Shown here piece after piece: positions 49,530 through 61,458 of a DNA stretch of 64,000 nucleotides. Within the stretch, counting starts at the first letter, position 1. The number at the start of each line of letters is the position of its first letter. The notes under the pieces are model-generated. The model was not told the DNA's origin, searched no databases, and saw only the letters and a program-made list of their open reading frames with translations. The stretch covers positions 930,001-994,000 of the forward strand of contig JAEBUN010000005.1 of the NCBI GenBank assembly GCA_023014365.1, written 5' to 3'. This DNA comes from Lepiota brunneoincarnata (Eukaryota > Basidiomycota > Agaricomycetes > Agaricales > Agaricaceae). The position numbers were made by a program, and so were the translations under genes.

Positions 49530-51086
49530 ACCTGGGCTTCGTTCTTTGTGCGTCCGCCTCCACATTACTCTGCGCGGGGAAGCATGTTTTCCCTGGCGTC
49601 GACCGTGCCTGGGGCCTTTGTCCATCATTTATCCCCCATGATCCTCCACATCGCCCATCACCTCCTTCTCTTGATTAATTATCCACTTCACTTCTTAAGT
49701 TAATGGTTATCGACGCGCCGGTGTCAGCGCGCGCTTCAGTGTCGCAATACTTCGGGGACGCCGGTTTCTCTATTTTTGAAATGACACGAAATCTCCAGCG
49801 ATCCAACCACCAGACATGGATTGCGACATCCGGATAACCTCATTACCCCGAAGCACACCTGAGTCCCGACTTGCGGGCTTCCTGACATTGTATTCCTGGA
49901 TACAATGATGCCAATCTTGTATACCCGTACCGAGCCTGCGGCCGGCATCTAGACGCAGCACTTGCTCATGCTAATCCGAGAGCACAGCCCACCCATCACT
50001 TGTCAAACGAACGTCTTCCCCTCCTTGGGGCTGCTCTATCGATGGAGACCGAGGGGGGCAGGGGGGGAGGAACCAACGGCTGTGCGGTGTTGGGTAGGAT
50101 ATCATCCAAGATTCCAAGGCACCATGAGGGAAATCACGAAGTTGCGCCAAACGGCGTCCCTTTGTGGCGCCCCAAAGGGCCAGGACATGATGATGGGGAT
50201 CTAACCGTCCAGAGGACGAGTACATGTTTCTCAGTGTAAATACACGCTTAGGTACAATTAAGGCACACTTGTTTGGAACAGATTCTTAGCAACGGAAGAC
50301 CAATGGGAGATCAGCAAAGATTTGGGTTCTCTTCTATTCAGGTATGAACAGAAATCGTGACAGGTTTCGTTAACATCGACAGACATTCAAGAGCGATCGA
50401 TAACAAAAAGGAGAACATAGAGGGGGAGAACGGGGGGAGTGCATGTCTAATCGTTACAGTTGAGAATCAAGATGTGGAGAGAAACACAAGATCAGGCACT
50501 ACGGGGGGGAGGGGTTGAATTTCGTTGAGCGGATGCTGAAAGACTTATGGGATGGAAGTGCCAAGGAGTAAAATGTGTGGGATGCGTGGAATAAAGGGGG
50601 AGGAGAAGATGTAATAAATGTTGTCGTCATCGCGAGTCGTCGCTGACATGCCGCTGTTAAAAAAAAAAAATAGTGTGCCCCCCCAGACCTGAAACGTGTT
50701 TCAAGATGCGCGTTCGAGATGTGGGGGCACCAGCAGCTAAGGCCGTAAGTAAAATCGGGACAGAAATACGTACAAGATAAACAGATCGTGAAGGTAGGCC
50801 GTGTCAATGATGTAAATGAAATGATAAACAAGAATATGAAAAGAAATTGTATGAAGATGAGAAATGTGGAATGCAGAAGGGTTCTTGCGCAATGAAGATG
50901 TATGAGAAAAACTTATTGTGTTTGTGTGTTGTTGCCGGTCGTTGGGACCGTGGTGTTGATGATTGAAAAGCAAGGGAGGTTGCGCAAAAGGGCGATGGGT
51001 TTTTTGTTGAGTGGCAGGACCGACACTCTTCGGCGAGATGGAACATGAAATCGTCTGTTCCTTGAACACCTGTGTCCTTGATGGCC
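49530..51086. other. intergenic, no gene recognised
   Basis: 1.56 kb between two stop codons (CEG1 on plus, orphan gene on minus), thus mainly 3' flanks. Contains an A10 run at 50659 and a C/T-rich minus strand that yields long but low-complexity open frames (Phe/Ser/His-rich). I see no conserved protein. Confidence 0.5.
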
Positions 51087-51849
51087 TTAGTTTAGGAAGT
51101 CGGGTGCGGAGGAAAGAGGTGAGATGGCAAAATCGGCGTAGTGCGCAGATGCCTCAATACGCAGAGAGTGTGTATCTGCGAATGTGAAAGAACGAACGAT
51201 GGAAGGGGCCAGTGTGTGACGAGGACCACGCCTGAAACGAGGCAAGGGGGGTGGAGAAGAGTCGAAGAAGCCCATGTCCAACTCTGAAGGGATGTCCTCG
51301 AGTGAAGTCTCTGGAAGATCTGGACTAGATTCAACAGAGGAGAACGAAGAGTCGCGTCCGTGACGAGTTGGTGTGCTTGGTGAAATAGAAAGAGCCGCAA
51401 ACTGCTCGGTAGGCAGAGCATGAAGAGTCTACATGGGACAAGCGCGTGAGAATGAGGACAAACTCTTTTGAGGTAAATTCTGTTGAACCGACCTCTGAAA
51501 CATCTATCCCAGTGTCTTGGACCCAAGGCAAAGACAATAGGTTCGATGGGTGGTCTACACCGGCATCGATGCTAGCAAAGACGGCGTTGGTAACCAAGCC
51601 GTCCTCGGCAGCCTGTCGTCGATTTTCGTCGAGGGGGGTGTCTTCCGCATCGTCTGCGTTAGGATCGCACTGTCCATCTGTCACCTTCCACCAGTCGATG
51701 TCGGCGAGGATCCGCCTTACAGAGCTCTCTGAGCCCGAGGACCGCCTGTGGTTGCGGGCACGAACAAGGGTGGGAGAGTGTGAGCTCGAGTAGGGGTAAG
51801 GGGAAGAGCGCACTGAAGGAGAGGAAGCGGTACGACGGAGAGAGGGCAT
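51087..51849 (-). CDS. conserved hypothetical protein, Ser/Pro-rich
   Basis: Start MPSLRRTASSPSVRSSPYPY at 51849 (the upstream extension of the frame is probably 5' UTR). First exon ends near 51440; the second gives SISPSTPTRHGRDSSFS, an acidic ELDMGFFDSSPPP block, and ends DFLN at 51087. Distinct blocks: RRILADIDWWKVTDGQ (ordered) and TGIDVSE (acidic). About 235 aa, mostly disordered, no membrane segment. I recall similar proteins only as unnamed basidiomycete hypotheticals. Strong phosphorylation potential (RRTAS, SP sites) suggests a regulatory protein, but this is a guess. Confidence 0.6.
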
Positions 51850-53863
51850 CGTGGACGAACGAGGAAGCACCTGGGGGACGACTAGGAGCAGCTGCCTAGC
51901 GCAGTGCCTTGAGTGTTTGGGAGGGGGGGGGGGGGAACACCGGAAGGCTGAGAAACTATGAAAATTCTTTATATATTTCTGGCAGAAGGTCACGTTCGAT
52001 GTGTCCCCCCTTCCCGTCACTCTCGCGAGAACTGCACCGTCCCTGCCTCCTTGAGCCGTGGCAACACGCCACAATTGGTTAATCATGGTGGCTTTGGAAC
52101 AACATCCAGTGCCTGCACTTTGTTTCTGGTCATGGCCACCCCACCAACAAGGTCGCCGCCTCGCTCACCCATCGGCCTTGTTCGCAGGCTCGTTCCATTT
52201 TCAGCAAACCCCCCCCCCCCACTTAAGCACAAGGGTCGCCCTTTGTCGGCTGGTCACCAAGTAACATGTTAATATCTCTTGTACTTGGGCAGTGCGACGC
52301 CATTTCAGCTCCCAATTCAATTGGTTTTGCCCTGGGTTCCGATTACGGGAATAGGGCGATAGCTGATCCAACCCGCAGCCAGCCATTCGCTGGTCCACAT
52401 TCTTCCCCATGATACAACTCCCAAATCTAAAATACTTGTACATACTGTTAAAAAATTCATGGCGAATTCACGGATCATTGCATTTGACTTTTGAGCAGTC
52501 ACGCTTGACGTGCAATCACAGCGCCCTGACTATGTAACCCGCTACTTCCACCTGGACGCGTTTGCGTGCAGATTAACACCGCAGCCCGTCAGGAGCCTAC
52601 GTAAGACGCGTAAAGACGCGTCCAGTATAGTATAATTGGCGCGTTCAGCGAGGTCAGAACGCGTCGTGTTCTTCATCATCCTGGGAGCTTGACCAATCGT
52701 AGCCAGCAATGCCGAGAACTGACTACCTTTGTTCCCTCGGTTCCACACAATCCGCACAAGTTCCCATTGGCTGGGCCAAGCTGCAAGACCACAACACGCG
52801 TGATTTCATCTTATCAGAGGTCTTCTTTGAATGTGGCGAGGGGAGCAAAGTCCCGTTTTTGACTCGCCATCTTCCCCGTTGCTGCTAATTCGCCTGACAA
52901 ATCTGCACAGCCGTCCGATGCAATTGGTCTGGACGAGAGCTTGCAGCCTTCCCCCCATCGCTTCTCCTTCACCCTGTCACACTCCTGACTGCTGGCACTG
53001 CGGCCCAACGCCTCCACCATCATCTTTTCCGTCACCCATCAGAGCGACTCCTGGCAAACTCCACTATCAGATGACAAGACGGCGTTATCGTCCATCATTC
53101 ATGATTAATATATGTATGTATTGTATACATTGCCCTCATTTGAGGTGATAAGGAGCATCCAATTAGCCGTAGGGTTAGCCCTATATGAATAACCTTCACA
53201 CCCCTATATACATACCAGCAAGCTGGTCTGGCGCATTTTCTTCGAGTGGCGTTGATGGCAGCCGCACAATTCTAAAACCTTCTAATCTAAATAAGATGCA
53301 GCAGCACAGACCAAATGGTTTTTTGGAGATATAAAAAGACAAAAAGAGTGTCTATCCTCTCATGTCTGCCAGGTGGTATCACGCGCAGCCTTGCAGCTCA
53401 TGGCAACACTCCATCATCGGCTCACAAAACAGCGCTTCGAGAAACGAAGGAGTCTTTGTCATATTGATGCTGCAATAATTATATCACCCCTCTCCCTGTT
53501 GCGGCCTGCACCACAAAGCGCGACAAACTACCCGGAACGGGATACTAAATCTGAGACGGCTCTGCTTCTCGGCCAGCCCGAGACTCTGAGTGGCATTCCC
53601 GACTCGTGCGCTGCCGACTACTCGAGTTTGGAGCCACTGTCACTGCTGTCAATCAGGAATAACCCAGACGCATCCATCCATATCGCAAGTATGTTTGGTA
53701 AAACAGCGGCCAATTGAATTCGAATGATGATTTGTTCCCCCGATATCTTCGACTGTTAATACCTCCGCACGCTAATCCACGCCTATTTGGGGTATTCGGA
53801 TATCAGTCTCCACCAATTTGCCAAGACGAGAGTATCTCTTAGCCATATATCGTTCAGCGGAAA

Positions 53864-53893
53864 AAAACCGGTATGCAATTCAATACCGGTTTT
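53864..53893. repeat. perfect inverted repeat, 11-bp arms, 8-bp loop
   Basis: Arms aaaaccggtat and ataccggtttt are exact reverse complements around gcaattca. It could be a protein binding palindrome, a hairpin, or the trace of a small transposon; no flanking duplication was noted. Confidence 0.8.
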
Positions 53894-54827
53894 ATAACGC
53901 TTCAACAGCGATCCCCGTTGTGCAAAAAGGCCTCAAATTGCCATCTCGATTTGGTAACCACATACACAACCATCTTGATGATACGAACCCCGTGGTACAG
54001 CGCGCCCAGTTTCGAAGTCGATGTGTTCTTAGACGACCATCGTGCCCGGGTGCCCCACACTGTCATCATCGATATCACCCACCTCAGTAACCATCAAACC
54101 CCAGGAATGAAAGAACTCCTTACAGTTAATATATGGACCTCCTGGGACATCTGTCCCTTCATTTCAGCTTTTGTTTCGTATTGCGATGTTCGTTGTGTAT
54201 ATGCCGATCCCAGAAGTCAGAAGCCTACGAGTAGCACAAGTAGAAAGAAGCTCGCAGTTGGTACTATAGGCCCACAGACAGCTCTTGCCAAGACAATATG
54301 TAAGGCGCGTCGTGTCAGTGCTAGCGACTTGAATCATCCATAGCGCCTCGAGTTGGTCAGCTTCTAGACTGCTTTGCGCGTGATTCCAAGAGTCCGATAT
54401 CGCTGTGGTTAGCTCCTCGGAGTCTGGCGAGAAGCTGCAGCCTGACACTGTACAGCCCCGGGAAACCCAGGCACACTCTTCGATTCTTTCATCCTTCCAT
54501 TTAACTCTTTCACGTCTCCTAGACACCGTGGAGAGAACCGCAAATGTTCATCTTGTCAAGGAGTCTATCGTGAGGATGGTGGGAAGCCAACGGCGGACGA
54601 ACCAGTAAGGCACGGGAAAGGAGAAAGTACACCGCATGGGTGTGATATCGGTTCCGCAGAGATTCCATGAAGGCGCAACCGATCACGTGGCAAGGGCTGA
54701 GTGCCACCGTCAGCCGTTTGCAAGTTGGTCAATGACCACGACTACAGGATTTCAATGAACTGATGTCTGTCTTATGTAAGTGCCGACCGCTGGTGGTTTA
54801 CAACGAGGTAGACAGGTGCCCGTAATC

Positions 54828-54837
54828 GTATATATAC
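54828..54837 (+). promoter_or_regulatory. TATA-box candidate of guanine deaminase
   Basis: tatatatacg about 55-60 bp upstream of the ATG at 54890, followed by C/T-rich leader sequence. Spacing fits a fungal core promoter. Confidence 0.45.
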
Positions 54838-54889
54838 GCTTATCTCTCCTCTGATAACTGTATCTCTCCCCTTATAACCATACAATTCC

Positions 54890-56770
54890 ATGTCGGGAAC
54901 CATAGCCATCTTCTACGGCGCTGTAGTCACGCCGATCGACACCAGGACATGGAGGACAATGCCAAGATGCCTACTCGCGGTGGGCTCCACCGGTAATATT
55001 GATTGGATGTTCGAGCACATAGAGGAGGCCATCTTGGAGGATGCGCTAATCCAGAAAGGACACCGACTTGTAGAAGTAGTGATCTTGAAGAATGGGGAAT
55101 TTATCATCCCGGGCTTTGTGGACACCCATACTGTAAGAAAGTTATTCCTCTCCGGTCATGATCATTAGCTGAACCAATGCATTGAACGGCTGAACCCACA
55201 CAGCATGCTCCACAGTACCCTAACCTCGGACGGTAGGAACGTTCCAATGAATTGATAGCCATCGAGAAGATCTGATTTCGGCATTGATTGCAACCGCAGT
55301 GGAGGCCAGTACGAGCTGCTGGACTGGCTAAACGAGGTCACCTTTCCAAGGGAAATCCAGTTCGAGGATAAGGATGTCGCGCAGGACACCTATGCTGAAG
55401 TTGTTCGTCGGTCGCTCGACTGCGGTGTGCGTAATCTCCCGCCTCAAACGGATCCTACTACCCGCCCTCAGACCCGAGTCTTTAGACGACTACGAGCTGC
55501 TACTATGGCACCATTCATGTGGCAGCAACCAAGATTCTTGCGAAAATTGTGCGCGATCTAGGCAAGTGACTTCTCTTACTTTCCTGCCCAACATCTTGTA
55601 ATAACCGATGGCCTTCAGGTCAGCGGGCGTTTATCGGAGTAAGCAATAGACCCAATTTCAGAGAGAGAGACCCCACTCTAACGGACTCCAATCAGAAATG
55701 CAACATGGATCGTAGCTCAGAGAACCCGCAATGCTACAACGAGAAGGACGCGAAAACCTCCATTGCCCATACCGAACAAGTGATCTCTTATATCCGCTCC
55801 CTCCCTCCAGTAACCAGCCATGCGGGTATTGGCACCGCACCGGAGCCCCTCGTCCAGCCCATTTTGACTCCCCGTTTCGCGATTTCATGCACAGAGGACG
55901 TGCTCTATGGACTTTCTGCACTCGCGGACAAGCACAACAATCAGTATCCCAACGAGCCTCGCATGCGCATTCAGACTCATATATCGGAAAATAAATCGGA
56001 AATTGCACACACCCTCAAATTATACGGAGCCAAGACCTACGCTGGCGTCTATGATTCACATGGTCTACTTCGAGACACCACGATACTAGGACATGCTATC
56101 CATCTGACGGACGAAGAGATAAAGATGGTCAAGATGAGGAATGCAGGCATTAGTCACTGTCCAACGAGTAACTTCAACCTGAGAAGTGGCATCGCCCCGG
56201 TTGGAAGGTTTTTGGATGAGGGGATCAAGGTATGTACGACGACCCCTCTCGCAGTATCAATCCTCAACTTTATCATAGATCGGTCTCGGGACCGATGTGT
56301 CAGGCGGCTACGCAATTTCGATGCTTAATGTAATCCAGAATGCTTCAATAGCATCAAGAGTCATTGCGATGAATACGCCATTTCAGGGAGAGAGGGATGC
56401 GTCCGATCCCCAGGCAGCAGCAGGAGACTCTGGGTCTGAATCGGCCGTTCATCGCTTCGCTGGTCGTCATCTCCCTATCCAAACGCTTTTCTATCTGGCT
56501 ACGCTGGGTGGTGCGAATGTATGTGGCCTCACGAAGCGCATTGGTTCTTTCTCTCCCGGAAAGAGTTTCGACGCTCTTGTGGTTAGCGTATTGGACGAAA
56601 CGGGCGCGATAGGTGTGTGGGGAAAGGAGGCGGGATCCGGTCACAAGGAAAAGGAAAAGGAAAAACTGGAAGAGAACCTCGAGAGGTTCTTGTTCTGTGG
56701 GGATGACAGAAACATTCTGAAGGTTTACGTTCAAGGGCGTTTTGTGGGCGGTAGACACTTTCGGGGGTGA
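54890..56770 (+). CDS. guanine deaminase
   Basis: Zn-dependent amidohydrolase converting guanine to xanthine in purine salvage/catabolism. Start MSGTIAIFYGAVVTPIDTRT at 54890. Zn site GFVDTHT|HAPQYPNLG spans the first intron; then QYELLDWLNEVTFPRE, TYAEVVRRSLDCG, TTTSCYYGTIHVAATK, GKCNMDR, ILTPRFAISC, IQTHISEN, ILGHAIHL, HCPTSNFNL and IGLGTDVSGG with the catalytic Asp. C-terminus with KSFDALVV and an insert KEKEKEKLEENLER, ending FVGGRHFRG at 56770. Six exons join without any frame correction. The intron at 55562-55618 is GC-AG. Confidence 0.93.
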
Positions 56771-57150
56771 GGAAAGGGTGCTGTAACGATCGACATATGA
56801 GCTGTACAAGATACTACTTGCACTCGACTTTCATTCCCATACCATCTCTACGTGTTTAGCATTACAGTAATCTCAAGAGGGTCAAATATGAACACTACTG
56901 GTTGAAGGTCCAGGTTCGTTAACTAGGGGGATTTCGTTGACAGAATACCCCACATCCATAGTAGTCCGTAGCGTTCCCAGGTCATACATACCAGGAGACT
57001 GATGGTAGATTACTTGCTGGCCATGGGACAGGCAAGAGCGGAGTGCGATAAGCACCATCCGGAATCCTGGTCTTTGTGGCGCAAACTACTGATGAGACTA
57101 GCGATCTAGCAGTTCAAAATCAGGTATGAGTGTTTTCGTTAGCTAGTAGG

Positions 57151-57400
57151 TCAACTTGTCACAATTCGTAAACAGCGCCTAAGGCCTAAGGTCCCCACCA
57201 GATGGTGAACTCCGGGGCTACCACAGAGTGCTAGAACCTGCTTCTTAAAATATTTAAACCGTAGCAACTGATTGAACCTACCCTGCTTGGAAAAGCAGCA
57301 CCTGAATACCATCTTGAGAGAAAGACCTATCTTGTGGTTCTGCCTCGGCACTCTCAGTTCCCTCACGACGGGCCCAGTGTCACCATCCACCAACCTCATG
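57151..57400 (-). pseudogene. relic of a paralogue of the adjacent membrane protein
   Basis: On the minus strand, the piece VVAPEFTIWWG (about 57190-57230) matches VVAPEFIIWWALRQW of the next gene (about 58950). The surrounding frame is closed. The segment looks like the remains of a tandem copy; the downstream 56771-57150 shows nothing recognisable. Confidence 0.4.
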
Positions 57401-57467
57401 AATCAAAATAAGTAGCGTATACACGCGGAGTGTATTATCTGGGTGGTTGAACCGGCAGTACCTACGT

Positions 57468-59207
57468 TTAAAAATGCGGTACAAACTCAGTCCATCTTAC
57501 TGCCAAGAACATCTCCATTGGCATATGCCTCAACCCAACGAGAGCAAGCACCAACAGCCCAAACCTTGCAAATGCATACAGGTTCCAACACAGGACCAGC
57601 ACCAGGTTCACCACAAGCTTTCCGGAGAAACGAAACCCGGGCTTCTGGGTGTGGGTATGACGAATAGCACCGGAGAGGGTTCGTATAATAGCATCGACCA
57701 TGTATATGAATGGCACGCAGGTTACTGACAGCGCACAGATGTGCCAGAGCACTCTTTCAGCTGCAGTGTTGAAGTGGAACGACCAAGCGATACAGTGTAT
57801 AGCACCGAAGACGATGGAAAGACCCCCGCAAATTAACAAATGGGTATCGTCATATCCTGTACCCTCATGCTCTGCGTATTTCCTCTGAGACTCCGAATCT
57901 CCATTTTTCAAGTCCGGCGGCCCCAGGAACTCAGAGGTGTGCAGCTGATGTTTTGGTGTTGGGTTATACGCGTAATATATAGGTACACGCAACGCTCCAG
58001 GTCCCACTTCGTCCGAGAACATCATTTTCCCGATATTGAAGCCGACGAGAACAAGTGGTGCTTGTGTGATAAGAGCAATCGGGATAGTGGCAGCGGCAAA
58101 CATTATGGCGGGGATCGCAATCGCGATTGCGAAGCCTAAGAGAGCCGCACCTAATGCAAGCCCTATCCCCAGAAAGACCAGAGCTATGGCTGGGATAAGC
58201 AGAATGAAAAGGAGGCTGCCGATGATTTGGAGAGGATAAGGGATGTAGCTGAGGGCATCTGGATGTTCGGGATTCAGCGAAGTTGAGGGGTCAGAGTTGG
58301 GGTCATCAACCTGGGTTGCATGTTCCACGCTGGGCTGTTGGATATTACTGCCATCCGCCTCTGTGATATCCGTCGGTAATTCGGGTAATTCCTTGGACCG
58401 TGCTTTCTTTTCCTTTAACGTTTCATAGTACTCGGCGTTCGGTCTGAGTAACACAGGTACTGGGCATGCGACGTTTAGCGGTTTGTGCCACCATAGAAAG
58501 TAAACAGCGCCATTGAGAACTGCGTAGCCAAGGGTGGCAATCTCCAGTTCGCTCACGGGAAGTTTCTGAATACCTCTAGCGACTGCTTGAACTACAAACC
58601 AGAGGGTTTGAAGCACAGCTATGGTCTTGGCAAAGGCATCACCTTTACTTTTGTCTTGAATCTCCTCTTCAGTGAGGCTTGGAAGGGTGATCTGGTTGGT
58701 ATCGAGAAGGTGGGTCAGGGTCGGGTGCGAGAGGACCTCAAGCGGGGTCTTTTCACTGTCGCAGAGCATAAAGCCCCCCATTTGGAGAAAGTGAGCATGG
58801 GCAAGGGTCCACGTAGTTTTCTCTGTAGGATGTAGTATGGATGAGAGCGAGAACGATTATGTTGTACAAAGGGCTGCCCACCGTGATGATTCGCAAACTG
58901 GCGCTGGAGGGCCTTTGCGCCTTTCCACTGCCTTAGGGCCCACCAGATGATGAACTCTGGGGCCACGACGGCACAGAACATTATGGTAAACCTGCGTAAC
59001 ACGGCCCTCCTCCAGGTCTCTGGGCTCTTGGGCACATTGGGATGGATTGCAACCCATGTACACGCAATTATGGTCACGACACAGCTCGAGATGATGTTGA
59101 ATGTTGTCCTCGTTCGAGCCACAAAATGCCAGAACTTGCTGTGTTGAGGTAGGCAGCGAAGCAGCGACAGAGACACAGAAGCCTAGGAAGACTAGGGACC
59201 AGAGCAT
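57468..59207 (-). CDS. polytopic membrane protein, fungal family of unknown function
   Basis: Start MLWSLVFLGFCVSVAAS (59207) is a signal peptide or first helix. Then, in another frame, NIISSCVVTIIACTWVAIHPNVP, VVAPEFIIWWALRQW, and a large last exon (58781-57468) with MGGFML, ITLPSLTEEEIQDKSKGDAF, LQTLWFVVQAVARG, ELEIATLGYAVLNGAVYFLWWHKPL, a Pro/Ser-rich loop, further helices and C-terminus VRWTEFVPHF. I know this block order from large families in Agaricomycetes without known function. A one-base discrepancy near 59140 and another junction near 58830 separate the pieces. Divergent from ATG15, only 72 bp between the starts. Confidence 0.7.
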
Positions 59208-59279
59208 GGCTGTTAACCCATAGCAGGAGGAGTTACTGGATGACGGAAAAGGGTGTGTGCGGTCAGTTGCTGCTTGTTG
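59208..59279. promoter_or_regulatory. very short divergent promoter membrane protein/ATG15
   Basis: 72 bp between start codons of two genes on opposite strands, so at least one transcript must start inside or beyond the neighbour's 5' part. No TATA box. Confidence 0.45.
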
Positions 59280-60968
59280 ATGCTACTTCGACTGCTCTCA
59301 CTCACACGTCTCCTCCTCATCGCACATGCTCTCGTACCCCAGCACATAACATTCAATTCACTCTCTTCTCACACCCCCGTCGACCTTCCCAGAAACCTCA
59401 GGTCCTCTCCAGGGGATGTACATCCTCTCCTGCTCGCCGATGGAGTACTCCGGGCCCGGCCAACCACTGTTTACCGCCCACGTTCGTTGAAAGTGTTGCA
59501 GAATGCCAGAATACGTTCTCTGCGTTCTCAAGAGAGTCCCACCGACCCAGCTACAATGGGATGTAAAGAAGGTATTGGGCCCCGACGTCGAGGATCGCCA
59601 TACTCTCGCGCAGCTCGCCAGGATGTCGGGAAATGCGTATGCTCTGCCCGGAAGGCCTAATTGGTATGAAGTCGAGCAAGCGTGGAACACGGTTGGTTTC
59701 ATTTCATACTTGCGGATAGGACGCCTCATCGTTTCTGGTTAGAGCTTCCCCTTTGGTTGGGAGGACCCTACGGATGGCTTCAGGGGCCACGTCTTTCTCT
59801 CCAAGGACAACTCAACCATCATCCTCTCTATCAAAGGCACGACAGTTACTGGACCGTCTTCCAAGAAGGATAAATTCAACGATAATCTGTGAGTCAACCG
59901 AATTCCCCATTGCACCTCTGATCATGGATACGTGTTTTCTCCTACCAAGGCTCTTCTCCTGCTGCTGTGCCCGCGTCGACATATCCTGGATCTTCCGCAC
60001 TGTCTGTGATTGCTACTCCGGCCACTGGAGGTGTGATAACACCTGCCTCTCCAATGCTCTCATCGACGACAGTCTATTTTATTCCATCGGCGTTGTAAGT
60101 GCCCACGTGCACTCGCACGATTGCATCCATTTGCTCAAGCATGTCCGCCCGTAGACTTTAATCGAGGACCTCATCAACATCTATCCACACGCCAACATCT
60201 GGCTTACAGGACACTCCCTTGGCGGAGCTCTAGCATCACTCCTAGGCGCAACCTACGGCTTCCCCGCCGTCGCTTTCGAATCTCCTGGCGAACGCCTCGC
60301 TTCGTCTCGCCTCCACCTCCCACTCCCACCCTCACCTGCCTCTCCAGACAACGATTCGGTCTCCTCCCGTGACGTGCACACCCACCCTGCCCATCCCCAT
60401 CTCCCAATAACCCACGTCTACCACACCGCCGACCCAATCCCACAAGGTGCATGCACGGGCATCATGTCAGCTTGTGCTCAAGCGGGATACGCACTGGAGA
60501 CAAAGTGTCATCTTGGTAAGAGTATTGTGTTTGATACGGTGGGGAAACTGGAGTGGCATGTCGATGTGAGGACGCATGTTATCAAGACAGTTGTTAAGAG
60601 GTTATTAGAGGATGAAGAAGTTGATTGGAGTGAGCCCGACGAGGGTGATGATAATGGTGACGACGATGACTGGTGGGACTGGATCATGGATAGGTTAAGG
60701 TTCTGGGATACAAGGAATAATAGTAATCGCAGTCCTCGGGCTCTGGACAAGAAGCGGAGAGAGGTCCCTCAAGCGGTTGTTGAAGAGGATTGTGTGGTGC
60801 GTTCATGACTTCCTGTCTCCCTCAACTTCTTCACAATCGCACCCCTAGGATTGTTTTAAATGGGAGTTTGGCGACTTCAAGATCCCCAATGATGGTGGTG
60901 GTGATGGTGATGACGACGATGATGACGATATACCGGAACCACCGGACCCAGATTGGTTCAATCCTTAG
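59280..60968 (+). CDS. ATG15: vacuolar lipase ATG15
   Basis: Phospholipase that breaks autophagic and multivesicular bodies in the vacuole. Start [20 protein letters not shown] at 59280, a signal anchor. Then [69 protein letters not shown], a Cys-rich block [12 protein letters not shown] with [25 protein letters not shown] with the nucleophile Ser, [16 protein letters not shown] with the catalytic Asp, and ECHLGKSI-like His block ([12 protein letters not shown]). The C-terminal tail is very acidic and ends DWFNP at 60968. Introns at about 59689-59748, 59888-59946, 60099-60154 and 60797-60849. Some junctions are approximate. Confidence 0.93.
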
Positions 60969-61458
60969 AGGGTCCTCTGGGCTCACTGACGTTTTAGTTG
61001 GGGACCCCATCTACTGTAAACGTAGATTTTCTTCGTGATCTCTCAACGGAACATGGTAATGCGGGGTTATATTCGGATTCATGTATCCAGTAGATGTATA
61101 ATAATAAATGATCAGAAGGCTTATCCACAAGTTGGTAGCTCGCCTGCAGTTTAATGCTTAATTGAATGCAAGCAACGCGAGTCCTTCAATTCGAAGTTGG
61201 CTCCCTCCCCATATCTTCCATTTCCTTCTTTTGTCGCAGAGGGACCCTTACAGCAAGTCCGCAGGCCTTGATCGACGCGTCCAGTGGGAGTTTGAACTTG
61301 GTCCTCAGTTCCGCATCATCAGGCATCCGCGGCGACTTCTGGCTCGGACTCGCCTCTCGACCATACCCGGTGTGTTGATTCTGGCATTCTTCCCGAAGAT
61401 GATGGCTACCGTGCACCAATAAACAACCTATTATGAAACATTGAAAGAGTGTCGATAC
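60969..61458. other. intergenic between ATG15 and F-box gene stops
   Basis: Convergent 3' flanks, 490 bp, no gene. An aataataaat-type element at 61099 may be the ATG15 polyadenylation region. Confidence 0.4.

Larger units (their letters stand above)
51850..54889. other. gene-poor stretch
   Basis: Three kb with no convincing gene. Contains G13 (51923-51935), C12 (52209-52220), many direct occurrences of gcgt near 52550-52660, and a perfect 11-bp inverted repeat (53864-53893). Open frames at 53373-53717, 53873-54343 (plus) and 54164-54526 (minus) have no motif I know; the last contains a Cys/Ser/Glu-rich stretch. A TATA-like tatatatacg at 54828 lies 55 bp before the guanine deaminase start. 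Confidence 0.45.

Noticed and set aside
50499..51069. Phe/Ser/His-rich minus-strand frames
   Set aside because: Low-complexity C/T-rich strand downstream of a stop codon; no conserved block, likely 3' flank.
53373..54526. Three 114-156 codon frames in the gene-poor stretch
   Set aside because: No domain, no splice logic and overlap on opposite strands; kept only as part of the gene-poor region.
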